Made by a program: the position numbers and the translations under genes. A model generated the notes under the pieces. It worked only from the letters and a program-made list of their open reading frames with translations, was not told where the DNA came from and did no database searches. From assembly GCA_014802335.1 (NCBI GenBank), contig JAAVCL010000024.1:71346-117537 (forward strand): a stretch of DNA of 46,192 nucleotides. Direction: 5' to 3'. Every line of letters begins with the position of its first letter. The first letter of the stretch is position 1. Below are positions 8,536-17,090 of this stretch, piece by piece. The stretch comes from Bacteroides sp. GTDB lineage: Bacteria > Bacteroidota > Bacteroidia > Bacteroidales > Muribaculaceae.

Positions 8536-9528
8536 TTAGTCTTCGTTGAGGTTTACGCGTTTGAAATCAACAACTACGAGACCTTTGGTAGTATTGTCAA
8601 GGAACTGACCAACAGTGATTTTTGCATCCTGAACGTATGCTTGTTCAAGAAGACAGCTTTCTTTAAAGAACTTGTTGAGACGACCGTTGGCAATGTTCTG
8701 AATCATAGCTTCGGGGAGGTTTGCAGCTTTTGCTTCGCCGGCTTCTTTCATAATCTGGCGACCCTTTGCAGCTTCTTCTTCAGTGATCCAGCCTTTGGTG
8801 ATGTTGCTCTCGATGTGGTCTTCAGAGTCGAAGTGATTCGGATTGAGACCTGCCTTTTTAAGTGCAACCTCCTGAGCTTTCTGAATTTGTTCCTGTTTGG
8901 TTTTCTCAATTGCAACGGCAACTTCCTGGTCGATAGTTTCCTGAGGAACATCGTTGCGAGAAACAGCAACCGGGTTCATTGAAGCAATCTGCATGCAGAC
9001 TTCGCGACCCACCTGAGGGTCAACGCCCTCAAGATTAAAGCCTACGATAGCAGCGAGTTTATCGTTAAAGTGGTTGTAAGAAGCAACAGTGGCAGCTTCA
9101 AGCCATTCGTAGTCACCAAGCTCCATCTTTTCACCGGTTTTGCCGATTTCGTCTGTGATATGCTCAGCAACTGTGCGACCATCGTATGAAGTGTTCTTGA
9201 GTTCATCAAGGCTCTTAGCTTTATTTTCAAGCGCAACTTCAAGCACTTTTTTTGCAAGTGCGCGGAAAGACTCGTTTTTAGCAACGAAGTCTGTTTCGCA
9301 CTTTAAGGTAGCGATAGCTGCAAAATTACCGTTAGTGCCGGCGAAAACACATCCTTCAGATGCATTGCGGTCTTCACGTTTAGCAGCAACTGCCTGACCT
9401 TTTTTACGGATTATTTCGATAGCTGCGTTGATATCGCCGTCGGTTTCTGCGAGCGCATTTTTGCAGTCCATCATTCCTGCACCGGTCATGTGGCGCAGTT
9501 TCTTAATATCTTCAATGCTTACAGCCAT
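8536..9528 (-). CDS. tsf: Elongation factor Ts
   Basis: EF-Ts is the nucleotide exchange factor that recycles EF-Tu-GDP to EF-Tu-GTP during translation. The 330-residue protein opens with a UBA-like domain and the first EF-Ts signature LRHMTGAGMMDCKNAL (12-27), followed by the second signature ETDFVAKNESF near residue 80. It is longer than the roughly 280-residue enterobacterial form; the extra length lies in the central and C-terminal coiled region, which includes a Glu/Lys/Gln-rich helix. It is the last gene of the leftward operon rplM-rpsI-rpsB-tsf and is separated from rpsB by 82 bases containing a terminator-like hairpin. Confidence 0.97.
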   Translation of the reverse strand: MAVSIEDIKKLRHMTGAGMMDCKNALAETDGDINAAIEIIRKKGQAVAAKREDRNASEGCVFAGTNGNFAAIATLKCETDFVAKNESFRALAKKVLEVALENKAKSLDELKNTSYDGRTVAEHITDEIGKTGEKMELGDYEWLEAATVASYNHFNDKLAAIVGFNLEGVDPQVGREVCMQIASMNPVAVSRNDVPQETIDQEVAVAIEKTKQEQIQKAQEVALKKAGLNPNHFDSEDHIESNITKGWITEEEAAKGRQIMKEAGEAKAANLPEAMIQNIANGRLNKFFKESCLLEQAYVQDAKITVGQFLDNTTKGLVVVDFKRVNLNED

Positions 9529-9562
9529 TGTCGTTATTTTGTGAATTGGTTATTATCTATTT

Positions 9563-9597
9563 TAAAATAAAAAGGCGCGTCCCTGCCGGGGCGCGCC
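9563..9597 (-). terminator. Terminator-like hairpin between rpsB and tsf
   Basis: A 10-bp GC-rich stem (9574-9583 with 9588-9597, one G-U pair) with a 4-base loop is followed on the minus strand by TTTTTATTTTA. It has all the parts of an intrinsic terminator inside an operon, which suggests partial termination that sets tsf below rpsB. Confidence 0.7.
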
Positions 9598-9610
9598 CGT
9601 TATGGGTGTT

Positions 9611-10432
9611 TTATTCGGCTGTTTCAGTTTCTTCAACTGTTACAGTCTCTTCAGCTGCGGGAGCATCGTTGCGACGAACGCGACGGCGCTTGGGAGCTGC
9701 TTCAGTTTCATTGTCTTTTTCTTCGGGAGCGTCTGCCTTTTCAACTTTACGCTCTTCAAGACCTTCTGCCATGGCATCGCAAACAGCGCCGAGGATAAGC
9801 TCGATGCTCTTTGATGCATCATCGTTAGCAGGGATTACGTAATCTACATCTGCAGGGTTCGAGTTGGTATCAACGATTGCAAACACAGGGATACCGAGGC
9901 GTTTTGCCTCTGCGATCGCAATGTGTTCTTTCATTACGTCGATTACGAAAAGTGCCGAAGGAAGACGACCAAGGTCAGCGATAGAACCGAGGTTCTTTTC
10001 AAGTTTCGCACGTTGACGTGTGATCTGAAGTTTTTCGCGTTTTGACAGATTGTCGAATGTGCCGTCTTTTGCCATCTTGTCGATGGTGGTCATTTTCTTC
10101 ACTGCCTTGCGGATGGTGGGGAAGTTGGTGAGCATACCGCCGGGCCAACGTTCAGTTACGTAGGGCATGTTGATAGCGCTCACTTTTGTTTCGATTGCTT
10201 CTTTGGCCTGTTTCTTTGTTGCTACGAAGAGAACCTTCTTACCGCTCTTTGCAATCTGTTTGAGGGCATTGGCTGCTTCTTCGATTTTTGCTGCAGTCTT
10301 GTATAAATCTATAATGTGGATGCCGTTGCGCTCCATAAAGATATAAGGAGCCATTGCGGGATTCCATTTGCGCTTGAGGTGACCGAAGTGTGCGCCTGCC
10401 TCAAGGAGTTGGTCAAATGTGGGTGTTGCCAT
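9611..10432 (-). CDS. rpsB: 30S ribosomal protein S2
   Basis: S2 is a late-assembling small-subunit protein contacting S1 and helix 26. The 273 residues begin MATPTFDQLLEAGAHFGHLK, the conserved S2 N-terminus, and include NPAMAPYIFMERNGIHIIDL, ERWPGGMLTNF and the IPVFAIVDTNSNP block. The C-terminal 40 or so residues are a charged tail (KADAPEEKDNETEAAPKRRRVRRN) rich in Glu and Arg, absent from the shorter enterobacterial S2. It is the third gene of the operon, 132 bases after rpsI, in a spacer with small hairpins. Confidence 0.97.
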   Translation of the reverse strand: MATPTFDQLLEAGAHFGHLKRKWNPAMAPYIFMERNGIHIIDLYKTAAKIEEAANALKQIAKSGKKVLFVATKKQAKEAIETKVSAINMPYVTERWPGGMLTNFPTIRKAVKKMTTIDKMAKDGTFDNLSKREKLQITRQRAKLEKNLGSIADLGRLPSALFVIDVMKEHIAIAEAKRLGIPVFAIVDTNSNPADVDYVIPANDDASKSIELILGAVCDAMAEGLEERKVEKADAPEEKDNETEAAPKRRRVRRNDAPAAEETVTVEETETAE

Positions 10433-10499
10433 TTTTTTTGATTTTGTTTACGTTCTTTTTTTATTCAACCATGGGGTAGGGAACGTGTCCATCCGCCTG

Positions 10500-10532
10500 G
10501 TTTAGATACTAAACACAATGCGCTAAGCGCAT
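10500..10532 (-). promoter_or_regulatory. Structured spacer ahead of rpsB
   Basis: Two small perfect hairpins lie in the 132-base rpsI-rpsB spacer: GTTTAG/CTAAAC at 10500-10514 and ATGCGC/GCGCAT at 10518-10532. They could be part of an S2 autoregulatory leader or an RNA-processing site. Only the stems are visible; the role is inferred. Confidence 0.4.
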
Positions 10533-10564
10533 AAAATTGTATTCTCGTTGCAGAATCCCAATGA

Positions 10565-10951
10565 TTAACGTTTTGAGAACTGGAAGCGTTTGCGTGCTTT
10601 GGGACGACCCGGCTTCTTACGTTCAACTTCACGGGGATCACGAGTCATGAAGCCTTCTTTGCGAAGTGCTGATTTGTCCTCGGGATTAATCTTTACAAGC
10701 GCACGTGAGATTGCAAGACGAAGTGCTTCTGCCTGTCCTTTGTAACCGCCTCCGTCAAGATGCGCTACGATGTCATATTTCTCTGCTACATCAAGTGTGG
10801 TGAGAGGTTGCTTCACTACATACTGGAGAATAGAAGAGGGGAAGTATACGTCTAACGGACGCTTGTCGATTACGATGTTGCCGTTACCCTCGGTGAGATA
10901 TACGCGGGCCACTGCTGCCTTACGGCGACCAATTGCATTTACTTTTTCCAT
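10565..10951 (-). CDS. rpsI: 30S ribosomal protein S9
   Basis: S9 is a head protein of the small subunit whose C-terminal tail reaches the P-site tRNA. The 128 residues contain NAIGRRKAAVARVYL, GGGYKGQAEALRLAISRAL and LTRDP-like MTRDPREVERKKPG, and end in the invariant FQFSKR. Length is normal. It begins 8 bases after the rplM stop, the standard L13-S9 pair. Confidence 0.98.
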   Translation of the reverse strand: MEKVNAIGRRKAAVARVYLTEGNGNIVIDKRPLDVYFPSSILQYVVKQPLTTLDVAEKYDIVAHLDGGGYKGQAEALRLAISRALVKINPEDKSALRKEGFMTRDPREVERKKPGRPKARKRFQFSKR

Positions 10952-10959
10952 CTTCTTTC

Positions 10960-11436
10960 TTATTTCATTTTATTGATGTCCATAACGATCGGGTTCTTGT
11001 CTCCGAAGGGATGTTCTGCTCCGTTGAAGACGTGAAGATTGGTGAGCTGTTTGGCTCCAAGCTTGGTCTTGGGAAGCATACCCTTTACAACCTTGATAAA
11101 CAAGGGGTGTTTGCCCTTCATTGTTACCTTATATGATTTTTCCATAAGGTCGCCGGGAGTGTAGCTGCGCTGTCCGCCGGGGTAACCGGTGTAACGAAGA
11201 TACTCACGCTTGTTCATCTTGTCGCCGTTAAGGATCACCTTGTCGGCGTTGATTACAATCACGTTGTCTCCACAGTCCAAATTGGGTGTGTAGTCTGCTT
11301 TGTTTTTGCCACGCAGGATTTTCGCAATCTTGCTGCAAAGGCGACCGAGAACCTGATCGGTTGCATCGATTACCACCCACTTCTTTTCGATTGTAGCGGG
11401 GGTGGCTGAAATGGTTTTGTAACTTAAGCTATCCAC
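10960..11436 (-). CDS. rplM: 50S ribosomal protein L13
   Basis: L13 is an early-assembling large-subunit protein. The 158 residues show the conserved KKWVVIDATDQVLGRL, the Y-TP-DCGD block, KREYLRYTGYPGGQR and the MLPKTKLG segment. A 12-residue N-terminal extension precedes the core. It is the first gene of the leftward rplM-rpsI-rpsB-tsf operon, with a promoter-like box about 110 bases upstream and a structured leader between. Confidence 0.98.
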   Translation of the reverse strand: MDSLSYKTISATPATIEKKWVVIDATDQVLGRLCSKIAKILRGKNKADYTPNLDCGDNVIVINADKVILNGDKMNKREYLRYTGYPGGQRSYTPGDLMEKSYKVTMKGKHPLFIKVVKGMLPKTKLGAKQLTNLHVFNGAEHPFGDKNPIVMDINKMK

Positions 11437-11577
11437 TTTATTAATTTATTTTTAATTAGTTATGCGCCTCTCTTTCATGACTCCGGACGGCCAAAGCCCA
11501 TCGTCAATCCCCAAAAGGCATTTTCGACTGGATATAATCGGCTCGCAAAATTAATAATTTATTCTTTAATATGCAAC
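11437..11577 (-). promoter_or_regulatory. rplM promoter and leader
   Basis: On the minus strand GTTG (11574-11577), 20 bases, then TAATTTTG (11546-11553) makes a plausible promoter starting near 11541. The resulting leader of about 105 bases contains GC-rich complementary segments (around 11485-11530) ahead of an A/T-rich stretch next to the start codon. A ribosomal leader in front of L13 genes of Bacteroidia has been described by comparative genomics (recalled as L13-Bacteroidia); whether this is it needs a covariance-model match. Confidence 0.5.
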
Positions 11578-11728
11578 TTTATATGTGTTTTGCTATGTTA
11601 ATTTTTATTATTTCCCCTCTTCCCCGGAATTATAGTATTATTCTGTTAAGTCTCTCTCGGAAATTAGTTTATATCGAATTAACTTTTAGAATCAACAAAA
11701 TTTTCATAGGCAAATGTGGCACGTGTGC

Positions 11729-11837
11729 CGGGACATCCCATTATCGTCAAATGTAGGACGTGGCGTGCCACGTCTGATTGTTACGATGAGGTAAAACGAT
11801 GGTGTTTACCCAGACGTGGCACGCCACGTCCCTACAC
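11729..11837. repeat. REP-like palindrome pair (second cluster)
   Basis: This lies in the 593-base spacer between rplM and purN (11437-12029), which holds no convincing gene. GACGTGGCGTGCCACGTC at 11757-11774 and its inverted partner at 11813-11830 are parts of a longer inverted repeat (TGTAG-GACGTGG... against ...CCACGTCCCTACA), 39 bases apart. The upstream GGGACATCCC and ATTATCGTCAAATGTAGG match the flanks of the copies at 7.5 kb, so the conserved unit is larger than the palindrome. Confidence 0.8.
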
Positions 11838-11988
11838 ATGCCGACGCATTTCTCACCTCAACAATTAGAAATAGTCCCTACTTTTTCCTATGTCTCCCCG
11901 GCCTGTCGGGGGGAGGCGTTGACTAAATACTCGTTACTTTCTTCGTTACTTTATTCAGACTTGGCACGTGTATTTTATAAAATTTAGC

Positions 11989-11996
11989 TATTTTTG
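11989..11996 (+). promoter_or_regulatory. Putative -7 box of purN
   Basis: TATTTTTG matches TAnnTTTG and lies 33 bases before the chosen purN ATG, implying a leader of about 28 bases. It excludes the upstream in-frame start at 11994. Confidence 0.5.
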
Positions 11997-12029
11997 CATT
12001 TGCGCAGTCAGCACTGCTTAAACCGCATT

Positions 12030-12617
12030 ATGAGTACTCCAAATCAAACTAAAATAAATATTGCCGTGTTTGCTTCCGGCAATGGGTCGAATGCTCAGAA
12101 TATAATTGAGTATTTCAATTCTTCTGATTCAGTAGGAAGGGTCGCATTAATCGTTTGTAATAAAAAGGATGCCTATGTTTTGACCCGGGCTGAACAGCTT
12201 GGTGTCCCGGCTATTGTATTATCGCGCGCTCAGCTCAATGACCCTCAATATATTCTTCCGATTCTTGAAAAGTATAATATCGATTTCATTGCTTTGGCCG
12301 GTTTTCTACTCATGATTCCCTCTTTCCTTATTGAGCGTTACGAAGATAGAATTGTTAATATTCACCCTTCGTTGCTTCCTAAATATGGAGGGAAGGGAAT
12401 GTATGGTCATTTTATTCATGAGGCCGTGGTGGAAGCACGCGAATCAGAATCGGGAATTACTATTCACAAAGTAAACTCTTCGTGCGATGATGGCGAGATT
12501 GTTTTTCAAACTTCCATAAATATTGCCCCCGATGACACAGCCGATGACGTGGAAGCGAAAATTCATGCGCTTGAAAAGATGCACTATCCCCGGGTGATTG
12601 ATGAAATGTTGCGTTAG
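12030..12617 (+). CDS. purN: Phosphoribosylglycinamide formyltransferase
   Basis: PurN transfers the formyl group of 10-formyltetrahydrofolate to GAR, the third step of purine synthesis, in the cytosol. The 195-residue protein carries the N-terminal nucleotide-binding loop VFASGNGSNAQNI, the folate-site block LAGFLLMIP, the catalytic NIHPSLLPKYGGKGMYG (Asn and His), and downstream SGITIHKVN..DDGEIV with the conserved Asp. The Met at 12030 (MSTPNQTKINIAVFASG) is chosen because the Rossmann core starts just after it and a -7 box overlaps the longer frame. It is a single gene, divergent from rplM. Confidence 0.95.
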   Translation: MSTPNQTKINIAVFASGNGSNAQNIIEYFNSSDSVGRVALIVCNKKDAYVLTRAEQLGVPAIVLSRAQLNDPQYILPILEKYNIDFIALAGFLLMIPSFLIERYEDRIVNIHPSLLPKYGGKGMYGHFIHEAVVEARESESGITIHKVNSSCDDGEIVFQTSINIAPDDTADDVEAKIHALEKMHYPRVIDEMLR

Positions 12618-12651
12618 TGAAAAATTGTATTAAATATAATATTGATAATCA

Positions 12652-12680
12652 ATATAATAAGCATAAATTTTATATCTTCG
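12652..12680 (+). promoter_or_regulatory. Possible promoter of the outer-membrane receptor
   Basis: TTG at 12652, 18 bases, then TATCTTCG (12673-12680), one base off TAnnTTTG. It favours the Met at 12750 over the one at 12711. Confidence 0.35.
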
Positions 12681-12749
12681 GGCAATTCTGATTAATCCAA
12701 TTCATTTTAGATGTGTCATATTGTTGACAGCTTTGGATTAACGCTTATT

Positions 12750-15221
12750 ATGAAATCAAGACTTATTATCAGTTCAATTGCTCTGATGCTTCCCGCATTT
12801 ATTTTTGCCAAAGGCAATATAACGGGAAATGTAATAAACAAGGAGAGTGGCGAGCCTATGGATTTTGTTACAGTGCAAATCATAGACAGCAAAACAAAAA
12901 AGCCGCTTAACATATCAGTTTCTACAAACGAAGACGGTTCGTTTACGTTGCCTTCAATTCCGGATGGCTCCTACGTGGTGCAGATAATGAACGTAGGCTC
13001 CGTAAATCAGGATCGTCCGGTCACCGTAAAAGGTGAAAATGTGAATTTAGGAACAATCCGATTGGCCGACGATTCCAAAATATTGAAAGAGGTTGTGGTG
13101 GAAGGAGTGCGGTCGCAGATGAGATTTGAACTGGACCGTAAGGTGTTTCAAGTGGATGCAAATATCGCTTCTGCCGGTCAATCGGCCAGCGAACTTCTTG
13201 AATCGATTCCTTCAGTAGAAGTTGATCAGGACGGAGAGGTTTCTCTCAGAGGAAACTCCTCGGTGACTGTTTGGATTAATGGTAAGGAGTCGGGATTGTC
13301 GGCCGATAACCGTGCGCAGATTCTCGAGCAGATTCCGGCCGAAACCATAGAACGTATAGAAGTTATCACCAATCCGTCGGCAAAATATAGCCCGGAGGGA
13401 ACTGCCGGTATCATCAATATCATTCTTAAAAAAGACCGTCGGGGAGGTTACTTCGGTTCGGCCGAACTTTCGGCAAATACGCGCGGAGGCGGCAACGCTT
13501 CGGTTAATATCAATTACAACACATCGCGTTTCGACTCTTATGCAAGCGTCGGCTTCCGCATGCGTCATAATTCCGGTGGCAGCGTGATGAGGCGTCTCTT
13601 TGATAACGGAGATTTTACCAATTCTGACGGAAAATCAAGAAATCACGGTAATAATATTTTCTTCCGTCTCGGAACCACTTGGCATGTCACGGATAATGAC
13701 GATTTATATCTGAATGGGTTCGGTATGTTTGGTCACAGATATGGCCATACTTCAACTTATTATTCTTCCAATATACCCGGTCAGTGGCTTTCAGATTTCC
13801 AATTGTCGCGCAACAGAGGTGACAATCGGGGCGCCCATGCTGAGTTCGGTTATACACATAAATGGTCGGATACACACACAATCGATGCCAACATAGGTTA
13901 TAACCATTGGGGTGGACCCTCGTGGAATTCATACCTTGAAAATCAAGTTTGGCCTGTCGACGGCACACATCTCGATGAATGGAACGATGATGCTTATCGC
14001 GAACAGGAGATGCCGATTAATGTGAACAGTGTGGAGGCTAAGTTGGATTATTCAAATACGTTTAATCAGTATTTGAAGCTTGAAGCCGGATTTAACGGAA
14101 ATTATTCTCACGAAAATTCGCCCAACACAACTTGGCTCGGCACTTCCGCGAGCGATTTGCAACTCGCCCCGCAGCTTTATAACAGATTCATATACAGTAA
14201 CGATGTTTCTGCACTATATTTCACTCTTGGCGGCAAGACAGGGAATTTCAGTTACTCGGGCGGCCTTCGCGGTGAAGCTTGGCAAGTTCGTTCACGTTCG
14301 CTTGAATATGGAGAAACAAAGGATGACGTGCCTGAATTTAAAGTTAATAAATTCGCTCTCTTTCCTTCGCTCTATCTTTCGTATGCACTTCCCTACGACA
14401 ACGAACTTCAAATAAATTATACCCGTCGAATCCGTCGCCCCTGGGGTGGTCAGCTAAATTCTTTCCGCGATATATCAGATCCCACGGCAATATCGTATGG
14501 TAATCCTCAGTTGCAGCCTGAATATTCAAATTCGTTTGAACTCAACTATCTCAAAAGTTGGACATATCACATGATTTCCGTGTCGGCCTATCTTCGTCAG
14601 GCTTCAGATGTGATGAGCAGATTGAGCTATATGGACGGCGATGTGATGTATTCTACTTGGGCAAACGTTTCTAACAGAATGAACTCGGGTATGGAAATTG
14701 TTGCGAAGAACCAGCTTTTTGCAAATTGGCTTGATCTTACCACTACGGTAAATCTTTATAATAACCACATTTCGGGTTGGTCGTATGATATAACTTCCAT
14801 AACCAGCGGAAATAAAATATCTCTTTCAAACAAGAGCCAGAATTCTTTTGCATGGGATGCCCGAATGATGGCCAATGTGAAATTCCCATGGCAAATCGCT
14901 TTGCAGGCCACCGGCCGTTACTCTTCTTCTCATAAAGAAGCCCAAGGTTCTCACCAGGGGGGATGGAGTGTCGACCTCGGGTTGCGTAAAACTTTTGGAG
15001 ACTGGTCGATTTCGTTAAATTGCCGCGATGTGTTCAACTCGCGAAAATGGAAAAACACTACCATCGGCGAAAACTACGAGCAGTATAACGAGCGCTGGCG
15101 TGCCGGACGTCAAGTCCGACTCACCATCAAGTACTCTTTTGGCAACATGAAGGCAAAGCGAAATCGTTCGCAAGATATGGAGCCGATGGATTCGTCAGGT
15201 TACGGTGAATCAGAAATATAA
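12750..15221 (+). CDS. TonB-dependent receptor-like outer-membrane barrel protein
   Basis: This 823-residue outer-membrane protein has a signal peptide (MKSRLIISSIALMLPAFIFA), a carboxypeptidase-regulatory-like Ig domain (about 23-105: ITGNVINKESGEPMDFVTVQI ...), a plug domain (about 130-230, with SIPSVEVDQDGEVSLRGNSSVTVWING and the ERIEVITNPSAKYSPEGTAGIINI block) and a long beta-barrel with many alternating aromatic strands. The architecture is that of the outer-membrane beta-barrel family often annotated as TonB-dependent receptor. No SusD-like partner or glycan enzymes lie nearby, so it is not a polysaccharide locus. Cargo unknown. The start at 12750 gives a clean signal peptide. Confidence 0.87.
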   Translation: MKSRLIISSIALMLPAFIFAKGNITGNVINKESGEPMDFVTVQIIDSKTKKPLNISVSTNEDGSFTLPSIPDGSYVVQIMNVGSVNQDRPVTVKGENVNLGTIRLADDSKILKEVVVEGVRSQMRFELDRKVFQVDANIASAGQSASELLESIPSVEVDQDGEVSLRGNSSVTVWINGKESGLSADNRAQILEQIPAETIERIEVITNPSAKYSPEGTAGIINIILKKDRRGGYFGSAELSANTRGGGNASVNINYNTSRFDSYASVGFRMRHNSGGSVMRRLFDNGDFTNSDGKSRNHGNNIFFRLGTTWHVTDNDDLYLNGFGMFGHRYGHTSTYYSSNIPGQWLSDFQLSRNRGDNRGAHAEFGYTHKWSDTHTIDANIGYNHWGGPSWNSYLENQVWPVDGTHLDEWNDDAYREQEMPINVNSVEAKLDYSNTFNQYLKLEAGFNGNYSHENSPNTTWLGTSASDLQLAPQLYNRFIYSNDVSALYFTLGGKTGNFSYSGGLRGEAWQVRSRSLEYGETKDDVPEFKVNKFALFPSLYLSYALPYDNELQINYTRRIRRPWGGQLNSFRDISDPTAISYGNPQLQPEYSNSFELNYLKSWTYHMISVSAYLRQASDVMSRLSYMDGDVMYSTWANVSNRMNSGMEIVAKNQLFANWLDLTTTVNLYNNHISGWSYDITSITSGNKISLSNKSQNSFAWDARMMANVKFPWQIALQATGRYSSSHKEAQGSHQGGWSVDLGLRKTFGDWSISLNCRDVFNSRKWKNTTIGENYEQYNERWRAGRQVRLTIKYSFGNMKAKRNRSQDMEPMDSSGYGESEI

Positions 15222-15240
15222 AGATAAGTTAATATTGCAA

Positions 15241-15324
15241 ATCAGAAAACAACTTATCGCAAAACAGATAACAACTTATCGCAAAACAGATAACAACTTA
15301 TCGTAAAACAGATAATAACTAATT
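15241..15324. repeat. 22-bp tandem repeat behind the receptor gene
   Basis: Two exact units GCAAAACAGATAACAACTTATC (15259-15280, 15281-15302; shown is one 22-base period) and a third degenerate unit at 15303-15324, preceded by a partial copy from 15243. It lies 20 bases behind the receptor stop. Confidence 0.8.
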
Positions 15325-15347
15325 ACAAGTAAATAAAACTTAGTTAT

Positions 15348-15415
15348 AAAAAGATAAAACTCGTCCTATTGGATGCTTCGTGCTTATTATCCAATAGAAC
15401 GAGTTTTATCTTTTT
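15348..15415. terminator. Long bidirectional terminator hairpin
   Basis: A 27-bp stem with a single mismatch (15348-15374 with 15389-15415) and a 14-base loop starts with AAAAAGAT and ends with ATCTTTTT, so each strand has a T-run. It serves the rightward receptor and the leftward HD-domain gene. Confidence 0.92.
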
Positions 15416-15450
15416 ATATATACTTTTGCAGGGGGTGTGGCGGCCGCATG

Positions 15451-15990
15451 TCAGCCAAAAAGGGCGTGAAGTGCAAGAAAACGATTCAAAGTATCCTCCC
15501 CGTGGCGTGCCATTGAGGCCATAACCTTTTCTATTGACTTTTCTTCCTCTAAATTCCCCGATTTTGAGTAAAATTTGTCGGCATAGCACACCAGTTTCTC
15601 TTCCAAAGAGACGGGTGTCATGTCGCGGAGGGGGAGTGGAAGTTGTTGCCTTTTGATATCTTCTATTGTTAGTCCGGCCCCGGTGTGTCGTTCGCACACA
15701 AGCGCATGCCTCGGAAGGCCCTCCTCCTGCAGCAACTTGCTCCCCTCAACTCCATGACAAATATATGGTTTGTCTCCGAAGCATAGAATCCCCGGTGCAT
15801 CGCATAGGAAAATGCCGATATCGTGAAGCATGGCGGCTTCCTCCACAAATTCCCTGTCGATGTCCAGATTGTGGGCTGCGGCACATTTCAGGGCCTTATC
15901 AGCAACCAGCCGACTGTGCGTTATTAAAATTTCGCGCAGTCGGCTTTGGTTCTGATAGTATTTGTCAATGATCCGATTGTAATCGATCAT
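15451..15990 (-). CDS. HD-domain phosphohydrolase
   Basis: This 179-residue cytosolic protein has an HD/HDIG-type domain, a metal-dependent phosphohydrolase fold. Visible metal ligands are His25 (ILITHSRLVA), His56-Asp57 (AAMLHDIGIF), His79 (YICHGVEGSKLL) and His102 (ERHTGAGLT). The substrate cannot be told; relatives act on nucleotides or phosphoesters. The gene starts 11 bases behind the ilvE stop, so the two are probably co-transcribed, though no functional link is evident. The C-terminal half is Glu/Lys-rich helices. Confidence 0.85.
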   Translation of the reverse strand: MIDYNRIIDKYYQNQSRLREILITHSRLVADKALKCAAAHNLDIDREFVEEAAMLHDIGIFLCDAPGILCFGDKPYICHGVEGSKLLQEEGLPRHALVCERHTGAGLTIEDIKRQQLPLPLRDMTPVSLEEKLVCYADKFYSKSGNLEEEKSIEKVMASMARHGEDTLNRFLALHALFG

Positions 15991-16001
15991 TTGGATTTTG
16001 A

Positions 16002-17030
16002 TTAATCAAATTCGATAATTTCACACCATCCGTGTGTGTCAGGCTCTGTGCCATACTGGATGCCACGAAGCTTATTGTAAAGACTGGTGGTGACAGGGCC
16101 GGCTGCTTCCATGCCATATTCAAACACGCGACCATTGTCAAGGTCGGTGATCTGGCCTATGGGAGAACAAACTGCAGCTGTACCGCAGTTGCCCACTTCG
16201 TTAAATTCTGCCAATTCCTCGTAAGGTATGTGACGTTGCTCAACTTCAAGACCCATATCGCGTGCAAGCTGACGCAAACTCATATTTGTGATAGAGGGAA
16301 GAATGGTTTCACTTGCCGGGGTTACGTATGTATTGCCTTTTACTCCATAGAAGTTGGCTGCACCGGCTTCGTCAAGGTATTTCTTCTCTTTGGGATCAAG
16401 ATAAATCATCACAGCATAGCCGAGATCGTGTGCCTTTTGACCTGCTACAAGCGATGCCGCGTAATTTCCGCCAATCTTGATAGAACCTGTGCCTTTGGGC
16501 GCAACGCGGTCGTAATCACGAGACAAACATACTTTGGATGGTTTGAAGCCTGCCTTGAAATAAGGTCCAACCGGAGTGACAAGCATGATCACCATGTACT
16601 CTTCTGCCGGGCTCACACCAATCTTCGGTGAAATACCGATTTCAAGCGGGCGGATATAGAGGGATGCTCCTGATTCGTAGGGTGGGATGAAACGCTCGTT
16701 CAGTTTAACAACCTTGCGAACCATTTCTTCAAACAGTTCAATGGGCATTGGTTGCATGGCGATGCCTTCTGCACTGCGGATGAAACGCTTTGCATTTTCC
16801 TCCATGCGGAAAATACGGACTTTGCCGTCTGCACCTCTGAATGCTTTCAGACCTTCAAACGATTCCTGACCGTAGTGAAGACAGCTGGCGGCGATGTGCA
16901 AGGGAACATATTCTGAATCGCTTACTTCGATTTCTCCCCATTTGCCGTCTTTATATGTGCATCTCACGTTGTAATCGGCTTTTACATAACCGAATGGGAG
17001 ATTACCCCAATCAAGATTTGGCTTTTCCAT
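16002..17030 (-). CDS. ilvE: Branched-chain amino acid aminotransferase
   Basis: IlvE is a PLP enzyme that interconverts leucine, isoleucine and valine with their 2-oxo acids using glutamate/2-oxoglutarate, in the cytosol. The 342-residue protein is of the longer (class IV, eukaryote-like) type: LHYGQESFEGLKAFRG, GASLYIRPLEIG, the PLP lysine in GSIKIGGNYAASL (Lys185), YLDEAGAANFYGVKGN, and NCGTAAVCSPIGQI. The start at 17030 gives the usual N-terminus. The upstream spacer (17031-17195) has degenerate AT-rich repeats; the HD-domain gene follows. Confidence 0.96.
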   Translation of the reverse strand: MEKPNLDWGNLPFGYVKADYNVRCTYKDGKWGEIEVSDSEYVPLHIAASCLHYGQESFEGLKAFRGADGKVRIFRMEENAKRFIRSAEGIAMQPMPIELFEEMVRKVVKLNERFIPPYESGASLYIRPLEIGISPKIGVSPAEEYMVIMLVTPVGPYFKAGFKPSKVCLSRDYDRVAPKGTGSIKIGGNYAASLVAGQKAHDLGYAVMIYLDPKEKKYLDEAGAANFYGVKGNTYVTPASETILPSITNMSLRQLARDMGLEVEQRHIPYEELAEFNEVGNCGTAAVCSPIGQITDLDNGRVFEYGMEAAGPVTTSLYNKLRGIQYGTEPDTHGWCEIIEFD

Positions 17031-17090
17031 GTGTTTTTGGTGTTAGATATGTTATTGGTTTAATGTTTTTGAATTGTTGCTAATTTCAAG

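Noticed and set aside
11571..11756. Small open frame between rplM and purN
   Set aside because: No start context or composition bias of a real gene; it overlaps the promoter region of rplM and runs into the REP-like repeat.
12750..15221. Polysaccharide utilisation locus
   Set aside because: The receptor-like barrel protein has no SusD-like partner, glycan enzymes or ECF/anti-sigma genes nearby.
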